From Mycolicibacterium neoaurum ATCC 25795 (lineage in GTDB: Bacteria > Actinomycetota > Actinomycetes > Mycobacteriales > Mycobacteriaceae): a stretch of DNA of 64,000 nt. The stretch is from NCBI RefSeq assembly GCF_000691525.1, contig NZ_JMDW01000011.1:248001-312000 (forward strand), read 5' to 3'. Under the pieces are notes generated by a model, which searched no databases, was not told where the DNA came from, and saw nothing but the letters and a program-made list of their open reading frames with translations. Made by a program: the position numbers and the translations under genes. Position 1 is the first letter of the stretch. Every line of letters begins with the position of its first letter. Of this stretch, positions 26,860 through 38,972 are shown one piece after another.

Positions 26860-28160
26860 TGACGATAGAGACAGACCCGCCCGTCGTGATGGTCGGCGGC
26901 CAGGACTGGGATGCGGTCGTGGCCGCGGCGCGTGAGCACGCCGGCGAGCGAATCGTGGTCAACATGGGCCCGCAACACCCGTCCACGCACGGAGTGCTGC
27001 GGCTGATCCTGGAGATCGAGGGCGAGACCATCACCGAGGCCCGCTGCGGTATCGGGTACCTACACACCGGGATCGAGAAGAACCTCGAATACCGCACCTG
27101 GACACAGGGTGTCACCTTCGTGACGCGGATGGACTATCTGTCCCCGTTCTTCAACGAGACGGCCTATTGCCTGGGAGTGGAAAAACTTCTCGGTGTCACC
27201 GACGACATCCCCGAACGCGCCAGCATCATCCGGGTGATGCTCATGGAACTCAACCGGATCTCCAGCCATCTTGTCGCACTGGCCACCGGCGGCATGGAGC
27301 TCGGCGCGATGTCGGCCATGTTCTTCGGTTTCCGCGGGCGCGAGGAGATCCTGTCGCTGTTCGAGACCATCACCGGGCTGCGGATGAACCACGCCTATAT
27401 CCGGCCCGGCGGATTGGCCGCCGATCTGCCCGATGAGGCCATGCCACAGCTGCGCCGACTGCTGGAGGTGCTACCGGAGCAGCTGCGCGACCTGGAAAAG
27501 ATGCTGCGCGAGAACTACATCTGGAAGGCCCGCAGCAAGGGTATCGGCTACCTGGACCTGACCGGTTGCATGGCGCTGGGGATCACCGGTCCGGTGCTGC
27601 GCTCCACGGGGTTGCCGCACGATCTGCGCCGCGCCCAGCCGTACTGCGGTTACGAGACCTACGATTTCGACGTCTGCACCGACGACGGTTGTGATGCCTA
27701 CGGCCGCTATCTGATTCGCGTGGACGAGATGAAGCAGTCGCTGCGCATCGTCGAGCAGTGCGTGTCGCGGCTGCGGCCCGGTCCGGTGATGCTCACCGAC
27801 AAGAAGCTCGCCTGGCCCGCCGACCTGGAGCTCGGCCCGGACGGCCTCGGTAACTCCCCCGCTCACATCGCCAAGATCATGGGCTCCTCCATGGAGGCGC
27901 TGATCCACCATTTCAAGCTGGTGACCGAGGGTATCCGGGTGCCGCCCGGCCAGGTGTACGTCGCGGTCGAATCACCGCGCGGTGAGTTGGGTGTGCACAT
28001 GGTCAGTGATGGCGGAACCCGGCCCTACCGGGTGCATTACCGCGATCCGTCGTTCACCAATCTGCAGGCGGTGGCCGCGATGTGCGAGGGCGGCATGGTC
28101 GCCGACGCGATATCGGCGGTGGCCTCGATCGACCCGGTGATGGGAGGTGTGGACAGGTGA
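26859..28160 (+). CDS. nuoD: NADH-quinone oxidoreductase subunit D
   Basis: The 49-kDa-type subunit, lining the quinone pocket with NuoB. The 433 residues contain [21 protein letters not shown] in its key part ([12 protein letters not shown], 31-42), [10 protein letters not shown] with the conserved quinone-proximal His, and the C-terminal DPVMGGVDR. It starts at the ATG overlapping the nuoC stop and ends in a GTGA overlap with nuoE. The orphan receiver protein upstream may contact the complex; no site is visible. Confidence 0.96.
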   Translation: MTIETDPPVVMVGGQDWDAVVAAAREHAGERIVVNMGPQHPSTHGVLRLILEIEGETITEARCGIGYLHTGIEKNLEYRTWTQGVTFVTRMDYLSPFFNETAYCLGVEKLLGVTDDIPERASIIRVMLMELNRISSHLVALATGGMELGAMSAMFFGFRGREEILSLFETITGLRMNHAYIRPGGLAADLPDEAMPQLRRLLEVLPEQLRDLEKMLRENYIWKARSKGIGYLDLTGCMALGITGPVLRSTGLPHDLRRAQPYCGYETYDFDVCTDDGCDAYGRYLIRVDEMKQSLRIVEQCVSRLRPGPVMLTDKKLAWPADLELGPDGLGNSPAHIAKIMGSSMEALIHHFKLVTEGIRVPPGQVYVAVESPRGELGVHMVSDGGTRPYRVHYRDPSFTNLQAVAAMCEGGMVADAISAVASIDPVMGGVDR

Positions 28161-28999
28161 CAGCCATCGATCTCACGCTCGGCCAGCGACCCGACGAGGC
28201 AGGCCCTCCGATCGGCGCCGGGCCCACGTCCTATTCCGAGGAGGTGACGGCCCGCCTGTCCGCCGATGCCGCCCAGATCATCGCGCGCTACCCGGTGGCC
28301 CGCTCGGCCCTGCTTCCCCTGCTTCATCTGGTGCAGTCGCAGGACGGTTACCTCACCCCTGCCGGTATCGCCTTCTGCGCCGGACAACTCGCACTGACCC
28401 CGGCCGAGGTGACCGCGGTCGCCACGTTCTATTCGATGTACCGTCGCACCCCCACCGGGAAGTATCTGGTCGGGGTGTGCACCAATACCCTGTGCGCGGT
28501 CATGGGCGGTGACGCGATCCTGGAGATCCTGCAGGACCACCTCGGCGTCCACGCCGGGCAGAGCACCGCGGACGGGTCGATCACCCTGGAGCACATCGAA
28601 TGCAACGCGGCATGTGACTTCGCACCGGTCATCATGGTGAACTGGGAGTTCTTCGACAACCAAACACCCTCCACGGCACGTGATCTCGTCGACACCCTCC
28701 GATCCGGCACCCAGGTGACACCCAGCCGCGGCGCACCGCTGTGCACGTTCAAACAGACCGCCCGCATCCTCGCCGGATTTCCCGACGAACGTCCCGGTGC
28801 CAATGACGGCGCCCCGGGGCAGGCAACCCTGGCGGGCCTGCGCATCGCCCGCGAGCGCGGTATGACCGCACCCGAGTCCGGCACACCGGCTCGGGTCCAG
28901 ACACCGGACGACGAACGCCTCACCGAGGAATCGGTGCGCGATCAGCCCGCACCGGCACCGTCAGAAGACTTGCCGCCCAGGAACGGGGACCGTCGGTGA
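28157..28999 (+). CDS. nuoE: NADH-quinone oxidoreductase subunit E
   Basis: The 24-kDa-type subunit with the 2Fe-2S cluster N1a. Ligands Cys108 and Cys113 lie in VCTNTLC, Cys149 and Cys153 in ECNAAC. The 280-residue length reflects a C-terminal extension (about 215-280) rich in Pro, Glu and Arg, found in actinobacterial NuoE and of unknown use. GTG start in a GTGA overlap with nuoD; GTGA overlap again with nuoF. Confidence 0.95.
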   Translation: MTAIDLTLGQRPDEAGPPIGAGPTSYSEEVTARLSADAAQIIARYPVARSALLPLLHLVQSQDGYLTPAGIAFCAGQLALTPAEVTAVATFYSMYRRTPTGKYLVGVCTNTLCAVMGGDAILEILQDHLGVHAGQSTADGSITLEHIECNAACDFAPVIMVNWEFFDNQTPSTARDLVDTLRSGTQVTPSRGAPLCTFKQTARILAGFPDERPGANDGAPGQATLAGLRIARERGMTAPESGTPARVQTPDDERLTEESVRDQPAPAPSEDLPPRNGDRR

Positions 29000-30276
29000 C
29001 CCTGGCTCCGGTACTCAGCGCGCACTGGGATGATGCCGACTCCTGGACGCTTGCGGGCTACCGTCGCCGTGGCGGCTACGAGGCCATGCGCACGGCCCTG
29101 TCGATGGATCCCGACGCACTCATCGCGATGGTCAAGGAGGCCGGACTACGCGGTCGCGGTGGGGCCGGGTTCCCCACCGGACAGAAATGGTCGTTCATCA
29201 ACCAGGAGGACCCCAAGCCCAAGTGCCTGGTGATCAACGCCGACGAGTCCGAACCCGGCACCTGCAAGGACATCCCGCTGCTGATGGCCAATCCGCACGT
29301 GCTGGTCGAGGGCGCGATCATCGCCGCGCACGCCATCCGCGCCGAACATGCGTTCATCTATCTGCGCGGTGAGGTGGTGCCGGTGCTGCGCCGGTTGCAG
29401 GGTGCGGTCGCCGAGGCCTACGACGCCGGTTACCTCGGAGCAGGACTCGAGTTGGTGGTGCACGCCGGGGCGGGTGCCTACATCTGCGGTGAGGAGACCG
29501 CCCTGCTGGACTCCTTGGAGGGCCGGCGCGGCCAGCCCCGGTTGCGGCCGCCGTTCCCCGCCGTCGCGGGCCTGTATGCCCGCCCGACGGTGGTCAACAA
29601 TGTCGAATCGATCGCGAGTGTGCCCGCCGTCGTCGCCGGCGGGGTCGACTGGTTCCGTTCGATGGGTTCGGACAAGTCCCCCGGTTTCACCCTGTACTCG
29701 CTGTCCGGACACGTCACCCAACCGGGTCAATACGAGGCACCCCTGGGTATCACGTTGCGCGAACTACTCGACTACGCGGGCGGGGTGCGGGCCGGCCACG
29801 AGTTGAAGTTCTGGACCCCGGGCGGATCGTCGACACCGCTTCTGACCGCCGAACACCTGGACGTACCACTGGATTACGAGGGGGTCGCCGGTGTCGGGTC
29901 GATGCTGGGCACCAAGGCGTTGCAGATCTTCGACGAGACCACCTGTGTGGTGCGTGCGGTCCGGCGATGGACGCAGTTCTACGCCCACGAGTCCTGCGGG
30001 AAGTGCACACCGTGCCGGGAGGGCACCTACTGGCTGACCCAGATCTACGAACGGCTGGAGACCGGACGCGCCACGGACACCGATATCGACACGCTGCTCG
30101 ACATCTCCGATGCCATTCTCGGCAAATCGTTCTGCGCACTCGGTGACGGCGCCGCGAGCCCGATCATCTCCTCGATCAAGTACTTCCGCGACGAGTACTT
30201 GGCCCATCTGGGGTCGGGGTGCCCGTTCGACCCGCACGCGTCGACGGTGTTCGCCACGGCGGAGGCCGGCCGGTGA
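28996..30276 (+). CDS. nuoF: NADH-quinone oxidoreductase subunit F
   Basis: NADH-oxidising subunit with FMN and the 4Fe-4S cluster N3. The 426 residues include the NADH/FMN loop [16 protein letters not shown] (50-65), [13 protein letters not shown], and the FeS motif [12 protein letters not shown], with the fourth Cys in SFCALGDGA. The start is a GTG at 28996. Its stop is followed by the only sizeable gap in the operon (91 bp), which carries a hairpin and a short ORF. Confidence 0.96.
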   Translation: MTLAPVLSAHWDDADSWTLAGYRRRGGYEAMRTALSMDPDALIAMVKEAGLRGRGGAGFPTGQKWSFINQEDPKPKCLVINADESEPGTCKDIPLLMANPHVLVEGAIIAAHAIRAEHAFIYLRGEVVPVLRRLQGAVAEAYDAGYLGAGLELVVHAGAGAYICGEETALLDSLEGRRGQPRLRPPFPAVAGLYARPTVVNNVESIASVPAVVAGGVDWFRSMGSDKSPGFTLYSLSGHVTQPGQYEAPLGITLRELLDYAGGVRAGHELKFWTPGGSSTPLLTAEHLDVPLDYEGVAGVGSMLGTKALQIFDETTCVVRAVRRWTQFYAHESCGKCTPCREGTYWLTQIYERLETGRATDTDIDTLLDISDAILGKSFCALGDGAASPIISSIKYFRDEYLAHLGSGCPFDPHASTVFATAEAGR

Positions 30277-30278
30277 CC

Positions 30279-30371
30279 ATGACCCCGCGAGCAGACACGT
30301 GTACCCCCGGCCATGGCCACTTTTGGGGGTACATCAGCCTGCTCGCCGAGAAAGAGGGGGCACGGGCATGA
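30279..30371 (+). CDS. Possible 30-codon ORF bridging nuoF and nuoG
   Basis: ATG 30279 lies 2 bp after the nuoF stop, and the frame ends at TGA 30369-30371, overlapping the nuoG ATG (30368) as ATGA. The peptide is [19 protein letters not shown] followed by [16 protein letters not shown] at 30261-30265 lies 13 bp upstream. The arrangement mimics the coupled overlaps of the rest of the operon, so it may be a real small protein or a coupling leader that passes ribosomes to nuoG. I recognise no family; chance is possible. Confidence 0.4.
   Translation: MTPRADTCTPGHGHFWGYISLLAEKEGARA
30300..30333 (+). repeat. Hairpin in the nuoF-nuoG gap
   Basis: TGTACCCCC (30300-30308) pairs perfectly with GGGGGTACA (30325-30333); the loop contains the palindrome GGCCATGGCC. 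It lies inside the short ORF and 34 bp before nuoG. It could stabilise an mRNA processing end or partly terminate transcription. Confidence 0.6.
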
Positions 30372-32743
30372 CGCTCGCCGGACCTACCAACGACACCACC
30401 GCCGTGGAGATGGTGTCGCTGACCATCGACGGCCACCGGATCAGCGTGCCGAAGGGCACGTTGCTCATCCGGGCCGCCGAACTGATGGGCATCCAGATCC
30501 CCCGCTTCTGCGATCACCCGCTGCTGGACCCGGTCGGGGCGTGTCGGCAGTGCCTGGTGGAGGTCGAGGGACAACGCAAACCGTTGGCGTCCTGTACGGC
30601 GACGGTCACCCCGGACATGGTGGTGCGCACCCAGCTGACCTCCGAGATCGCCGACAAGGCGCAGCACGGCGTGATGGAGCTGCTGCTGATCAATCATCCG
30701 CTGGACTGCCCGGTATGCGACAAGGGTGGCGAGTGCCCGCTGCAGAACCAGGCGATGGCGCACGGTCGTGCGGACTCGCGTTTCACCGATGTGAAACGGA
30801 CCTATCCGAAGCCCATCAACCTCTCGGCACAGGTGCTGCTGGATCGCGAGCGTTGTGTGCTCTGCGCCCGGTGCACCCGGTTCTCCGACCAGATCGCCGG
30901 CGACCCGTTCATCGAGTTGTTGGAACGCGGTGCGCTGCAACAGGTCGGCATCGCCGACGGTGAGGCCTTCGACTCGTACTTCTCCGGCAACACCGTGCAG
31001 ATCTGTCCGGTCGGTGCGCTCACGGGGACCGCCTACCGGTTCCGCGCCCGGCCGTTCGACCTGGTGTCCTCGGCCAGCGTCTGCGAACACTGCGCCTCGG
31101 GTTGTGCGCAGCGCACCGATCACCGGCGCGGAAAGGTGCTGCGCCGGTTGGCCGGTGACGATCCCGAGGTCAATGAGGAGTGGAATTGCGACAAGGGCCG
31201 CTGGGCCTTCACCTACGCCACCCAGGGCGATCGGATCACCACCCCATTGCTGCGTGATCCCGACGGCAGCCAACGCCCGGCTTCCTGGTCGGAGGCGATC
31301 GCCGTCGCGGTGCGCGGCCTCACCGCCGCCGCCGGCAGCGCCGGGGTGCTGGTCGGCGGCCGGTCCACCATGGAGGACGCCTGGGCCTACGCCAAGTTCG
31401 CCCGGATCATGCTGGGCACCAACGATATCGACTTCCGGATCCGCCAGCACTCGACCGAGGAGGCCGACTTCCTGGCCCACGCCGTCGCCGGCAGGCCGCA
31501 GGCGGTCGGCTACGCCGATATCGAGTCGGCACCGGCGGTGCTGCTGGTCGGGTTCGAACCGGAGGAAGAGTCACCGATCGTCTTCCTCCGGCTGCGCAAG
31601 GCATTCCGCAAGCGTGGACTGCCGGTGACCGCGATCGCACCGTTCGCCACCCGCGGGCTCACCAAGATGGGTGGCACGCTCGTCATGACGGTACCGGGAA
31701 CCGAGGCCGCCGCGCTGGCCGGCATGCACGACGCCCTGCCCCCTGGCACGCTCATCCTCGCCGGCGAGCGGCTGGCCACCGCGCCGGGGGCCTGTTCGGC
31801 GCTGTGCACGCTGGCCGAGGCCACCGGTTCGCGGATCGCGTGGATCCCGCGGCGCGCCGGGGATCGTGGCGCGCTGGAGGTCGGCGCGGCACCGAATCTG
31901 CTGCCCGGCGGGCGGCCCGTCGCCGATGACCGGGCCCGCGCCGAGGTGGCCGCCGCCTGGAATGTCGAGGACATCCCCGCCGATCCGGGGCGCGACACCG
32001 ACGCCATCCTTGCCGCAGCCGCCTCGGGAACACTGCAGGCACTGCTGATCGGCGGTGTCGACATCGACGATTTGCCCGATCCGGAGCAGGCGGCCGCGGC
32101 GATCGACGCCGCGGCGTTCGTCGTCAGCCTCGAATTGCGGCACTCCCCCGTGACCGACCGAGCCGATGTGGTCTTCCCCGTCGCGCCGGTCGTCGAGAAA
32201 TCGGGCACCTTCGTCAACTGGGAGGGTAGGCAGCGGCCGTTCGAGGCAGCGTTACCGCCGTCGGCCACCTCGGACATGCGCGTGTTGGCGGCACTGGCCG
32301 ACGAGGTCGGTGTCGATCTGAACCTGGCCGACACCGCAACCGTCCGCGCCGATATCGACCGGTTGCACCCATGGGCCGGATCCCGACCGCCCGCTCCGCA
32401 GGTGATCCAGCCCGATCCGGTCGAGCCGGGTCCCGGCCAGGCGGTACTGACCGGCTGGCGGATGCTGCTCGACGGCGGCCGGCTGCAGGTCGGTGAACCT
32501 CATCTGGCAGGCACCGCCCGCCCGGCCGTGGCCCGCCTGTCGGCGGTCACCGCCGCCGAGATCGGCTGCGCCGAAGGCGATCCGGTGCGGATCTCCACCG
32601 ACCGGGGCACCGTGGATCTGCCGGTCGCGATCACCGAGATGCCCGACCGGGTGGTGTGGGTGCCGTTGAACGCGGTGGGCGCGGCGGTCTACCGCACCCT
32701 CGAAGCGCCACTGGGTGCCATCGTCGGGATCGAGGCCGGATGA
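30368..32743 (+). CDS. nuoG: NADH-quinone oxidoreductase subunit G
   Basis: Large 791-residue subunit holding the electron wire. 2Fe-2S N1b: Cys48, 59, 62, 76. N5: His110, Cys114, 117, 123 ([14 protein letters not shown]). N4: Cys163, 166, 169, 213. The extra cluster N7 is also present: Cys239, 242, 246 (CEHCASGC) and Cys274. The C-terminal molybdopterin-oxidoreductase-like domain has lost enzymatic motifs. AAAGAGGGGG precedes the ATG at 30368; upstream open frame in nuoF is not coding. Ends in an ATGA overlap with nuoH. Confidence 0.96.
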   Translation: MTLAGPTNDTTAVEMVSLTIDGHRISVPKGTLLIRAAELMGIQIPRFCDHPLLDPVGACRQCLVEVEGQRKPLASCTATVTPDMVVRTQLTSEIADKAQHGVMELLLINHPLDCPVCDKGGECPLQNQAMAHGRADSRFTDVKRTYPKPINLSAQVLLDRERCVLCARCTRFSDQIAGDPFIELLERGALQQVGIADGEAFDSYFSGNTVQICPVGALTGTAYRFRARPFDLVSSASVCEHCASGCAQRTDHRRGKVLRRLAGDDPEVNEEWNCDKGRWAFTYATQGDRITTPLLRDPDGSQRPASWSEAIAVAVRGLTAAAGSAGVLVGGRSTMEDAWAYAKFARIMLGTNDIDFRIRQHSTEEADFLAHAVAGRPQAVGYADIESAPAVLLVGFEPEEESPIVFLRLRKAFRKRGLPVTAIAPFATRGLTKMGGTLVMTVPGTEAAALAGMHDALPPGTLILAGERLATAPGACSALCTLAEATGSRIAWIPRRAGDRGALEVGAAPNLLPGGRPVADDRARAEVAAAWNVEDIPADPGRDTDAILAAAASGTLQALLIGGVDIDDLPDPEQAAAAIDAAAFVVSLELRHSPVTDRADVVFPVAPVVEKSGTFVNWEGRQRPFEAALPPSATSDMRVLAALADEVGVDLNLADTATVRADIDRLHPWAGSRPPAPQVIQPDPVEPGPGQAVLTGWRMLLDGGRLQVGEPHLAGTARPAVARLSAVTAAEIGCAEGDPVRISTDRGTVDLPVAITEMPDRVVWVPLNAVGAAVYRTLEAPLGAIVGIEAG

Positions 32744-33996
32744 CCTACCCGACGCTGGACTCCTTCGGCCACGACCCGTGGTGGTTGATGCTCGCGAAAT
32801 GCCTTGCGATCTTCGTCTTCCTGCTGCTCACCGTCCTGGTGGCCATCCTGGTCGAACGAAAGGTGCTCGGCCGCATGCAGATGCGGTTCGGCCCCAACCG
32901 GGTAGGTCCGTTCGGGCTGTTGCAGAGCCTCGCCGACGGTATCAAGCTGGCCCTCAAGGAGGGGCTGATCCCGGCCGGTGTGGACAAGCCGATCTATCTG
33001 ATGGCACCGGTGATCTCGGTGATCCCGGCGATCATGGCGTTCGCCGTCATCCCGATGGGCGGTGAGGTGTCGGTGTTCGGGCACACCACCGCGTTGCAGC
33101 TGACCGATCTGCCGGTGGCGGTGCTCTACGTGCTGGCCGTCACCTCGATCGGTGTCTACGGCATCGTGCTGGCCGGCTGGGCTTCCGGATCGACCTACCC
33201 GCTGCTGGGCGGCCTGCGCTCCAGCGCCCAGGTGGTGTCCTACGAGATCGCGATGGCGCTGTCCTTCGTGGCGGTGTTCCTCTACGCGGGCACGATGTCG
33301 ACCTCGGGAATCGTTGCCGCCCAGCACAGCACCTGGTTCGTCGTCTTGCTGCTGCCGTCGTTCCTGATCTACGTGACCTCGATGGTCGGTGAGACCAACC
33401 GGGCCCCGTTCGACCTGCCCGAGGCCGAGGGGGAATTGGTCGGCGGCTTCCACACCGAGTACTCCTCGCTGAAGTTCGCCATGTTCATGCTGGCCGAGTA
33501 CGTCAACATGACGACCGTGTCGGCGCTGGCCGCAACGATGTTCCTCGGCGGGTGGCAGGCACCGCTGCCGTTCAGCCTGATCGACGGCGCCAACACCGGA
33601 TGGTGGCCGCTGCTGTGGTTCGTCGCGAAGGTGTGGGGCTTTCTGTTCCTGTTCATGTGGCTGCGGGCGACCCTGCCCCGGATGCGCTACGACCAGTTCA
33701 TGACGCTGGGCTGGAAGGTACTCATCCCGCTGTCGCTGGCCTGGATCGTGGTCGTCTCGGTCACCAAGACCCTGCGTAACCAGGGCGCCCCGGCCTGGAC
33801 GACGGCGGCGGTCAGCGGTGCGGCGATCGCCGTCCTGGCCGTCGTGGTCATCATCCGGCGCGCGGTGCGCCGGCGCGCCATCCCGCACTTCACGTTGCCC
33901 ACCGATCCCCAAGCGGTGCGTTCCTTCCCGATTCCCCCCATTCCGAGTCCGCCGCGCACGCAACCGAAGGAGTACTCCGATGTCCAAGGTCGGTGA
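32740..33996 (+). CDS. nuoH: NADH-quinone oxidoreductase subunit H
   Basis: Membrane subunit at the junction with the peripheral arm, contributing to the quinone cavity. The 418 residues have about eight helices and the conserved [20 protein letters not shown] (43-62) and [21 protein letters not shown] cytoplasmic C-terminal extension (about 375-418) is rich in Pro and Arg; its last 17 bp overlap nuoI. Start at ATG 32740, overlapping the nuoG stop. Confidence 0.96.
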   Translation: MTYPTLDSFGHDPWWLMLAKCLAIFVFLLLTVLVAILVERKVLGRMQMRFGPNRVGPFGLLQSLADGIKLALKEGLIPAGVDKPIYLMAPVISVIPAIMAFAVIPMGGEVSVFGHTTALQLTDLPVAVLYVLAVTSIGVYGIVLAGWASGSTYPLLGGLRSSAQVVSYEIAMALSFVAVFLYAGTMSTSGIVAAQHSTWFVVLLLPSFLIYVTSMVGETNRAPFDLPEAEGELVGGFHTEYSSLKFAMFMLAEYVNMTTVSALAATMFLGGWQAPLPFSLIDGANTGWWPLLWFVAKVWGFLFLFMWLRATLPRMRYDQFMTLGWKVLIPLSLAWIVVVSVTKTLRNQGAPAWTTAAVSGAAIAVLAVVVIIRRAVRRRAIPHFTLPTDPQAVRSFPIPPIPSPPRTQPKEYSDVQGR

Positions 33997-34519
33997 CGCA
34001 CTTGCCGGGTTCGGTGTCACGTTCAAGGCGATGCTGCGCAAACCGATCACCGAGCAGTACCCGGAGAAACCCGGGCCGGTCGCTGCGCGTTATCACGGCA
34101 GGCATCAGCTGAACCGGTACGCCGACGGCCTGGAGAAGTGCATCGGCTGCGAGCTGTGCGCCTGGGCATGTCCGGCCGATGCCATCTTCGTCGAAGGGGC
34201 CGACAACACCGCCGAGGAACGCTTCTCCCCCGGAGAGCGATACGGGCGCGTGTACCAGATCAATTACCTGCGCTGTATCGGTTGCGGGTTGTGCATCGAG
34301 GCCTGCCCCACCCGGGCGCTGACGATGACCAACGATTACGAGATGGCCGACGACAATCGTGCGGACCTGATCTACGGCAAGGACAAGCTGCTGGCGCCGC
34401 TGGCCCCGGACATGACCGCACCGCCCCACGCCATGGCCGAGGGCAGCACCGACGAGGACTACTACCGCGGCAACATCCGCTCCGACGGACTCACCCGGCA
34501 ACCGGAGACGACCCGATGA
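33980..34519 (+). CDS. nuoI: NADH-quinone oxidoreductase subunit I
   Basis: Ferredoxin-like subunit with two 4Fe-4S clusters (N6a, N6b). Ligand motifs are [12 protein letters not shown] (Cys54, 57, 60, 64) and [12 protein letters not shown] (Cys99, 102, 105, 109). The 179 residues start at ATG 33980, inside the 3' end of nuoH. The C-terminal 50 residues are acidic and actinobacteria-like. Ends in an ATGA overlap with nuoJ. Confidence 0.96.
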   Translation: MSKVGDALAGFGVTFKAMLRKPITEQYPEKPGPVAARYHGRHQLNRYADGLEKCIGCELCAWACPADAIFVEGADNTAEERFSPGERYGRVYQINYLRCIGCGLCIEACPTRALTMTNDYEMADDNRADLIYGKDKLLAPLAPDMTAPPHAMAEGSTDEDYYRGNIRSDGLTRQPETTR

Positions 34520-35250
34520 CGGTGACGTCGACCGGTGAGGCAGTGGTGTTCTGGGTGCTCGGGGCCCTGGCGCTGGCGGCGGCCATCGGCGTGGTGGCGG
34601 CGCCGAAGGCGGTGTATTCCGCGTTGTTCCTCGCCGTCACCATGATCAACCTCGCGGTGCTCTACATCGCCCAGGACGCGGTGTTCCTGGGGGTGGTACA
34701 GATCGTCGTCTACACGGGCGCGGTGATGATGCTGTTCCTGTTCGTGCTGATGCTCATCGGAGTGGACTCCTCGGAATCACTCGTGGAAACCCTGCGCGGC
34801 CAGCGGGTTGCGGCCGTCATTGCCGGGTTGGGGTTCGGTGTCCTGTTGGTCGGCAGTATCGGCAGCGCCTCGGTGGGCGGAACCGTGGGTGGCTTCACCG
34901 GACTGGCCGAAGCGAATGCCGGAGGCAATGTCGAGGGCCTGGCGGTGCTGATCTTCACCCGCTACGTCTGGGCGTTCGAGCTCACCAGCGCGCTGCTGAT
35001 CACCGCGGCGGTCGGCGCGATGCTGCTGGCGCACCGGGAGCGCTTCGACCGGCGCAAGACCCAGCGCGAGCTGGCCACCGAGCGGTTCGGACCCGGCGGG
35101 TATCCGACACCACGGCCCAATCCCGGTGTGTATGCCCGGCACAACGCCGTCGACATGCCCGCGCGGCTGCCCGACGGCACCGCCGCACCGACCTCGGTCA
35201 GTTCGGTCCTCGTCCCGCGAAACAGCGCATCGCGGGGGCGCGAATCATGA
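34516..35250 (+). CDS. nuoJ: NADH-quinone oxidoreductase subunit J
   Basis: Membrane subunit ND6-type, 244 residues, about five helices. The pi-bulge-containing helix segment [19 protein letters not shown] is present at about 64-82. The C-terminal tail (about 180-244) is cytoplasmic, charged and longer than in E. coli NuoJ, as usual in mycobacteria. ATG 34516 overlaps the nuoI stop; its end overlaps nuoK. Confidence 0.95.
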   Translation: MTVTSTGEAVVFWVLGALALAAAIGVVAAPKAVYSALFLAVTMINLAVLYIAQDAVFLGVVQIVVYTGAVMMLFLFVLMLIGVDSSESLVETLRGQRVAAVIAGLGFGVLLVGSIGSASVGGTVGGFTGLAEANAGGNVEGLAVLIFTRYVWAFELTSALLITAAVGAMLLAHRERFDRRKTQRELATERFGPGGYPTPRPNPGVYARHNAVDMPARLPDGTAAPTSVSSVLVPRNSASRGRES

Positions 35251-35546
35251 ACCCGGCGAACTACCTGTACCTCTCCGCGCTGATCTTCACCGTCGGAGCC
35301 GCCGGAGTCTTGCTGCGCCGCAACGCCATCGTGATGTTCATGTGTGTCGAGCTGATGTTGAACGCGGCGAATCTGGCCTTCGTCACCTTCGCGAGGATGC
35401 ACGGCAATCTCGACGGTCAGGTCGTCGCGTTCTTCGTGATGGTGGTTGCCGCCTGCGAGGTGGTCGTCGGCCTGGCGATCATCATGGCGATCTTCCGGGC
35501 CCGTCAGTCCGCCTCGGTGGACGCGGCCAGTCTGCTGAAGAACTGA
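35247..35546 (+). CDS. nuoK: NADH-quinone oxidoreductase subunit K
   Basis: Small ND4L-type proton-channel subunit, 99 residues, three helices. Conserved membrane glutamates are in [12 protein letters not shown] (about 32-43) and the helix-3 segment [19 protein letters not shown] 35247 sits in an ATGA overlap with nuoJ, and nuoL starts one base after its stop. Confidence 0.96.
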   Translation: MNPANYLYLSALIFTVGAAGVLLRRNAIVMFMCVELMLNAANLAFVTFARMHGNLDGQVVAFFVMVVAACEVVVGLAIIMAIFRARQSASVDAASLLKN

Positions 35547-35547
35547 T

Positions 35548-37431
35548 ATGGGCACGCTGAGCTGGCTGCTGATCGCGCTGCCGTTGGCGGGGTCTGCCGT
35601 GCTGCTCCTCGGCGGCCGCGCCACCGACCGGTGGGGCCACCTGCTCGGATGTGCCGCCGCCTTCGGATCGTTCGTTCTGGGTGTGCTGCTGTTCGTCGAT
35701 CTGCTCGGGCGCGCCGCCGAGGACCGCACCGTCACCCAGACGCTGTTCACGTGGGTGCCGGTCGGACAGCTACGGGTGGATTTCGGGTTGCAGGTCGACG
35801 CGCTCTCGATCTGTTTCGTACTGTTGATCACCGGGGTCGGTTCGTTGATCCACCTGTACTCGGTGGGCTATATGAGGGCGGACGTCGGTCGTCGACGATT
35901 TTTTGCCTACCTGAACCTGTTCCTGGCGGCGATGCTGCTGCTGGTGCTCGCCGACAACTTCCTGGGGCTCTACATGGGCTGGGAGGGCGTCGGGCTGGCC
36001 TCATACCTGCTGATCGGCTTCTGGTCGCACAAGCCGAGTGCCGCGACGGCGGCCAAAAAGGCCTTCGTGGTCAACCGGGTCGGCGATATCGGTCTGGCGG
36101 TCGCGCTGATGGTGATGTTCTCCTCGACCGGAACCGTATCGTACGCAGGCGTATTCGCCGCCGCCCCGCAACTGTCGGAGGGCACGCTCACCGCCATCGG
36201 ATTGCTGCTACTGCTCGCGGCGTGCGGCAAATCGGCCCAGGTGCCGCTGCAGTCCTGGCTCGGTGATGCGATGGAGGGTCCGACGCCGGTGTCGGCGCTC
36301 ATCCACGCCGCCACCATGGTCACCGCGGGGGTGTATCTGATCGTGCGCTCGGGACCGGTGTTCAACCTGGCGCCCGGCGCGCAGGTCGCCGTCACCATCG
36401 TCGGCGCGGTCACGCTGCTGTTCGGCGCGGTGATCGGTTGTGCCAAGGACGATATCAAGAAGGCACTGGCGGCCTCGACGATGAGCCAGATCGGTTACAT
36501 GGTGCTGGCCGCCGGTCTCGGCCCGGCCGGCTACGCGGTGGCCATCATGCACCTGATCACCCACGGCTTCTTCAAGGCCGGGTTGTTCCTCGGTGCCGGG
36601 TCGGTGATGCACGGGATGAACGACCAGACAGATATGCGCCGGTTCGGCGGGCTTCGCTCGGTCATGCCGATCACGTTCGTCACGTTCGGCCTCGGTTATC
36701 TCGCCATCATCGGCGTTCCTCCGTTCGCGGGGTTCTTCTCCAAGGATGCCATCATCGAAACCGCCTTCGGCGCAGGCGGAGTCAGAGGTATCCTGCTCGG
36801 CGGAGCGGCCCTGCTGGGTGCCGGGATCACCGCCTTCTACATGACCCGGGTCATGTTGATGACGTTCTTCGGCGAGCGGCGCTGGGATGAGCACACCACT
36901 CACCCGCACGAGTCGCCGGCGGTCATGACCGCACCCATGGTCATCCTCGCCATCGGATCCGTCGGCGCCGGCGCGGTGCTGGCGGTCGGCGGTGGGTTGG
37001 CGCACTGGCTGGAACCCGTGGTCGGAGTGCACGAGGTGCACCACATCATGCCGGTATGGGTGATGACGGTCATCATCCTGACGGTGGTGGCGGTCGGCAT
37101 CGGGATCGCCTATCGGATGTACGCCAACCAGCAGGTTCCCGAGATCGCACCGGCCGGTTCGGCGTTGACCATCGCCGCCCGCAACGACCTCTACGGCGAC
37201 GCACTCAACGAACGGGTCCTGATGCGTCCCGGTCAGCGGGTGACCGCCGGTCTGGTCGAGATCGACGAGGACATCGTCGAGGGCGCCACCCGTGGGTTGG
37301 CCACCGTCATCTCCGACGCCTCGCAACGATTGCGGAGATGGCAGACCGGGTTCGCCCGGTCATATGCACTGTCCATGCTGGCCGGCACGGTCCTGGTGAT
37401 CGGGGCGATACTGATGGTGAGGATCTGGTGA
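35548..37431 (+). CDS. nuoL: NADH-quinone oxidoreductase subunit L
   Basis: Largest antiporter-like proton-pumping subunit, 627 residues. [17 protein letters not shown] carries the conserved helix-5 Glu, and [15 protein letters not shown] and [21 protein letters not shown] carry the channel Lys/His residues. The long C-terminal amphipathic lateral helix and final membrane anchor are present. Ends in a GTGA overlap with nuoM. Confidence 0.96.
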   Translation: MGTLSWLLIALPLAGSAVLLLGGRATDRWGHLLGCAAAFGSFVLGVLLFVDLLGRAAEDRTVTQTLFTWVPVGQLRVDFGLQVDALSICFVLLITGVGSLIHLYSVGYMRADVGRRRFFAYLNLFLAAMLLLVLADNFLGLYMGWEGVGLASYLLIGFWSHKPSAATAAKKAFVVNRVGDIGLAVALMVMFSSTGTVSYAGVFAAAPQLSEGTLTAIGLLLLLAACGKSAQVPLQSWLGDAMEGPTPVSALIHAATMVTAGVYLIVRSGPVFNLAPGAQVAVTIVGAVTLLFGAVIGCAKDDIKKALAASTMSQIGYMVLAAGLGPAGYAVAIMHLITHGFFKAGLFLGAGSVMHGMNDQTDMRRFGGLRSVMPITFVTFGLGYLAIIGVPPFAGFFSKDAIIETAFGAGGVRGILLGGAALLGAGITAFYMTRVMLMTFFGERRWDEHTTHPHESPAVMTAPMVILAIGSVGAGAVLAVGGGLAHWLEPVVGVHEVHHIMPVWVMTVIILTVVAVGIGIAYRMYANQQVPEIAPAGSALTIAARNDLYGDALNERVLMRPGQRVTAGLVEIDEDIVEGATRGLATVISDASQRLRRWQTGFARSYALSMLAGTVLVIGAILMVRIW

Positions 37432-38972
37432 CCGGGGTCGGCTGGCTGACCGCACTGTGGGCGGTGCCGATGGTCGGGGCCGCGATCGTGATCCTGCTGC
37501 CCTCCAAGGTGTTTGCCCGGTGGGCCGCGCTTGCGGTGTCCCTGGCCGTCCTGGCCGTCGCGGCACTGCTGGCCGTGAGGTTCGATCCGGCCGGGCCGCA
37601 GTTCCAGTTCGTCGAGGACCATCCCTGGATCCCGAGCTTCGGCACGGGCTACATCCTGGGCCTGGACGGTATCGCGCTGGCGCTGGTCGTGCTGACCGCG
37701 GTGTTGGTACCGCTGCTGATCGTGGCGGGCTGGAACGACGCCCGGGACGACAGCCGCGCGCGGTCCAGCCAGACCTATCTGGCCCTGACGCTGGCCGTCG
37801 AGGGCATGGTGCTCATCTCGCTGGTGGCGCTCGACGTGCTGCTGTTCTATGTGTTCTTCGAAGCCATGCTCATTCCGATGTACTTCCTGATCGGCGGGTT
37901 CGGCGGGGCACATCGCAGTGCCGCGGCCGTGAAGTTCCTGTTGTACAACCTGTTCGGCGGGCTCATCATGCTGGCCGCGGTGATCGGGCTCTACGTCGTC
38001 ACCCTCGACGACCTCGGCGGCACTTTCGATTTCCGGGCGATCGTGGCGGCCGTGCAGAGCGGTCAGCTGGCCGTCGATCCCGCCTTGCTCAACGCGCTGT
38101 TCCTCGGCTTCATGTTCGCCTTCGCCGTGAAGGCGCCGTTGTGGCCGTTCCATCGCTGGTTGCCCGACGCCGCGGTCGAATCCACCCCGGCGACCGCGGT
38201 GCTGATGATGGCCATCGTCGACAAGGTCGGCACCTTCGGCATGCTGCGGTACTGCCTACAGCTGTTTCCCGATGCCACCAAGACGTTCCAACCGGTGATC
38301 ATCACGCTGGCCGTCATCGGCATCATCTATGGTGCCGTCGTCGCGATCGGACAGACCGATGTGATGCGGCTGATCGCCTACACGTCGATATCGCACTTCG
38401 GGTTCATCATCCTCGGCATCTTCGTGCTGACCAGCCAGGGTCAGTCGGGATCCACGCTGTACATGGTCAACCACGGCATCTCCACCGCCGCCCTGTTCCT
38501 GATCGCCGGATTCCTGGTGTCGCGCAGGGGGTCCCGGTTCATCGCGGATTACGGCGGGATCCAGAAGGTGGCACCGGTGCTGGCCGGCACATTCCTGGTC
38601 GCGGGCCTGGCCACCCTGTCGCTACCGGGGCTCGGCCCGTTCATCAGTGAGTTCCTGGTGTTGATCGGCACATTCAGCCGGTTCCCGGCGCTGGCGGTCA
38701 TCGCCGCACTGGCGCTGGTGTTGTCGGCGATCTACATCCTGTGGGCCTACCAGCGGATGATGACCGGGCCGGTGGCACGCGGCAACGAGTCACTACGCGA
38801 CCTGGTCCCCCGCGAACTGATCGTGGTGGCACCGCTGATCGTGCTGCTGCTCGTGCTGGGCATCTACCCCAAGCCTGCGCTCGATGTCATCAATCCCGCC
38901 GTCACCCACACGCTGACCACGATCGACGTGCAGGATCCGAGGCCCGCCACCGCGGAAGGAGACGGCCGATGA
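37428..38972 (+). CDS. nuoM: NADH-quinone oxidoreductase subunit M
   Basis: Antiporter-like proton-pumping subunit, 514 residues from GTG 37428. [20 protein letters not shown] contains the conserved helix-5 Glu; [16 protein letters not shown], and later [18 protein letters not shown], are strongly conserved. About 14 membrane helices are predicted. The open frame upstream of the GTG lies within nuoL and is ignored. Ends in an ATGA overlap with nuoN. Confidence 0.96.
   Translation: MTGVGWLTALWAVPMVGAAIVILLPSKVFARWAALAVSLAVLAVAALLAVRFDPAGPQFQFVEDHPWIPSFGTGYILGLDGIALALVVLTAVLVPLLIVAGWNDARDDSRARSSQTYLALTLAVEGMVLISLVALDVLLFYVFFEAMLIPMYFLIGGFGGAHRSAAAVKFLLYNLFGGLIMLAAVIGLYVVTLDDLGGTFDFRAIVAAVQSGQLAVDPALLNALFLGFMFAFAVKAPLWPFHRWLPDAAVESTPATAVLMMAIVDKVGTFGMLRYCLQLFPDATKTFQPVIITLAVIGIIYGAVVAIGQTDVMRLIAYTSISHFGFIILGIFVLTSQGQSGSTLYMVNHGISTAALFLIAGFLVSRRGSRFIADYGGIQKVAPVLAGTFLVAGLATLSLPGLGPFISEFLVLIGTFSRFPALAVIAALALVLSAIYILWAYQRMMTGPVARGNESLRDLVPRELIVVAPLIVLLLVLGIYPKPALDVINPAVTHTLTTIDVQDPRPATAEGDGR

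Noticed and set aside
30279..30368. Open frame extending nuoG upstream into nuoF
   Set aside because: The nuoG frame is open there, but homology starts at the ATG 30368 with a good ribosome site; the extension overlaps nuoF coding sequence.
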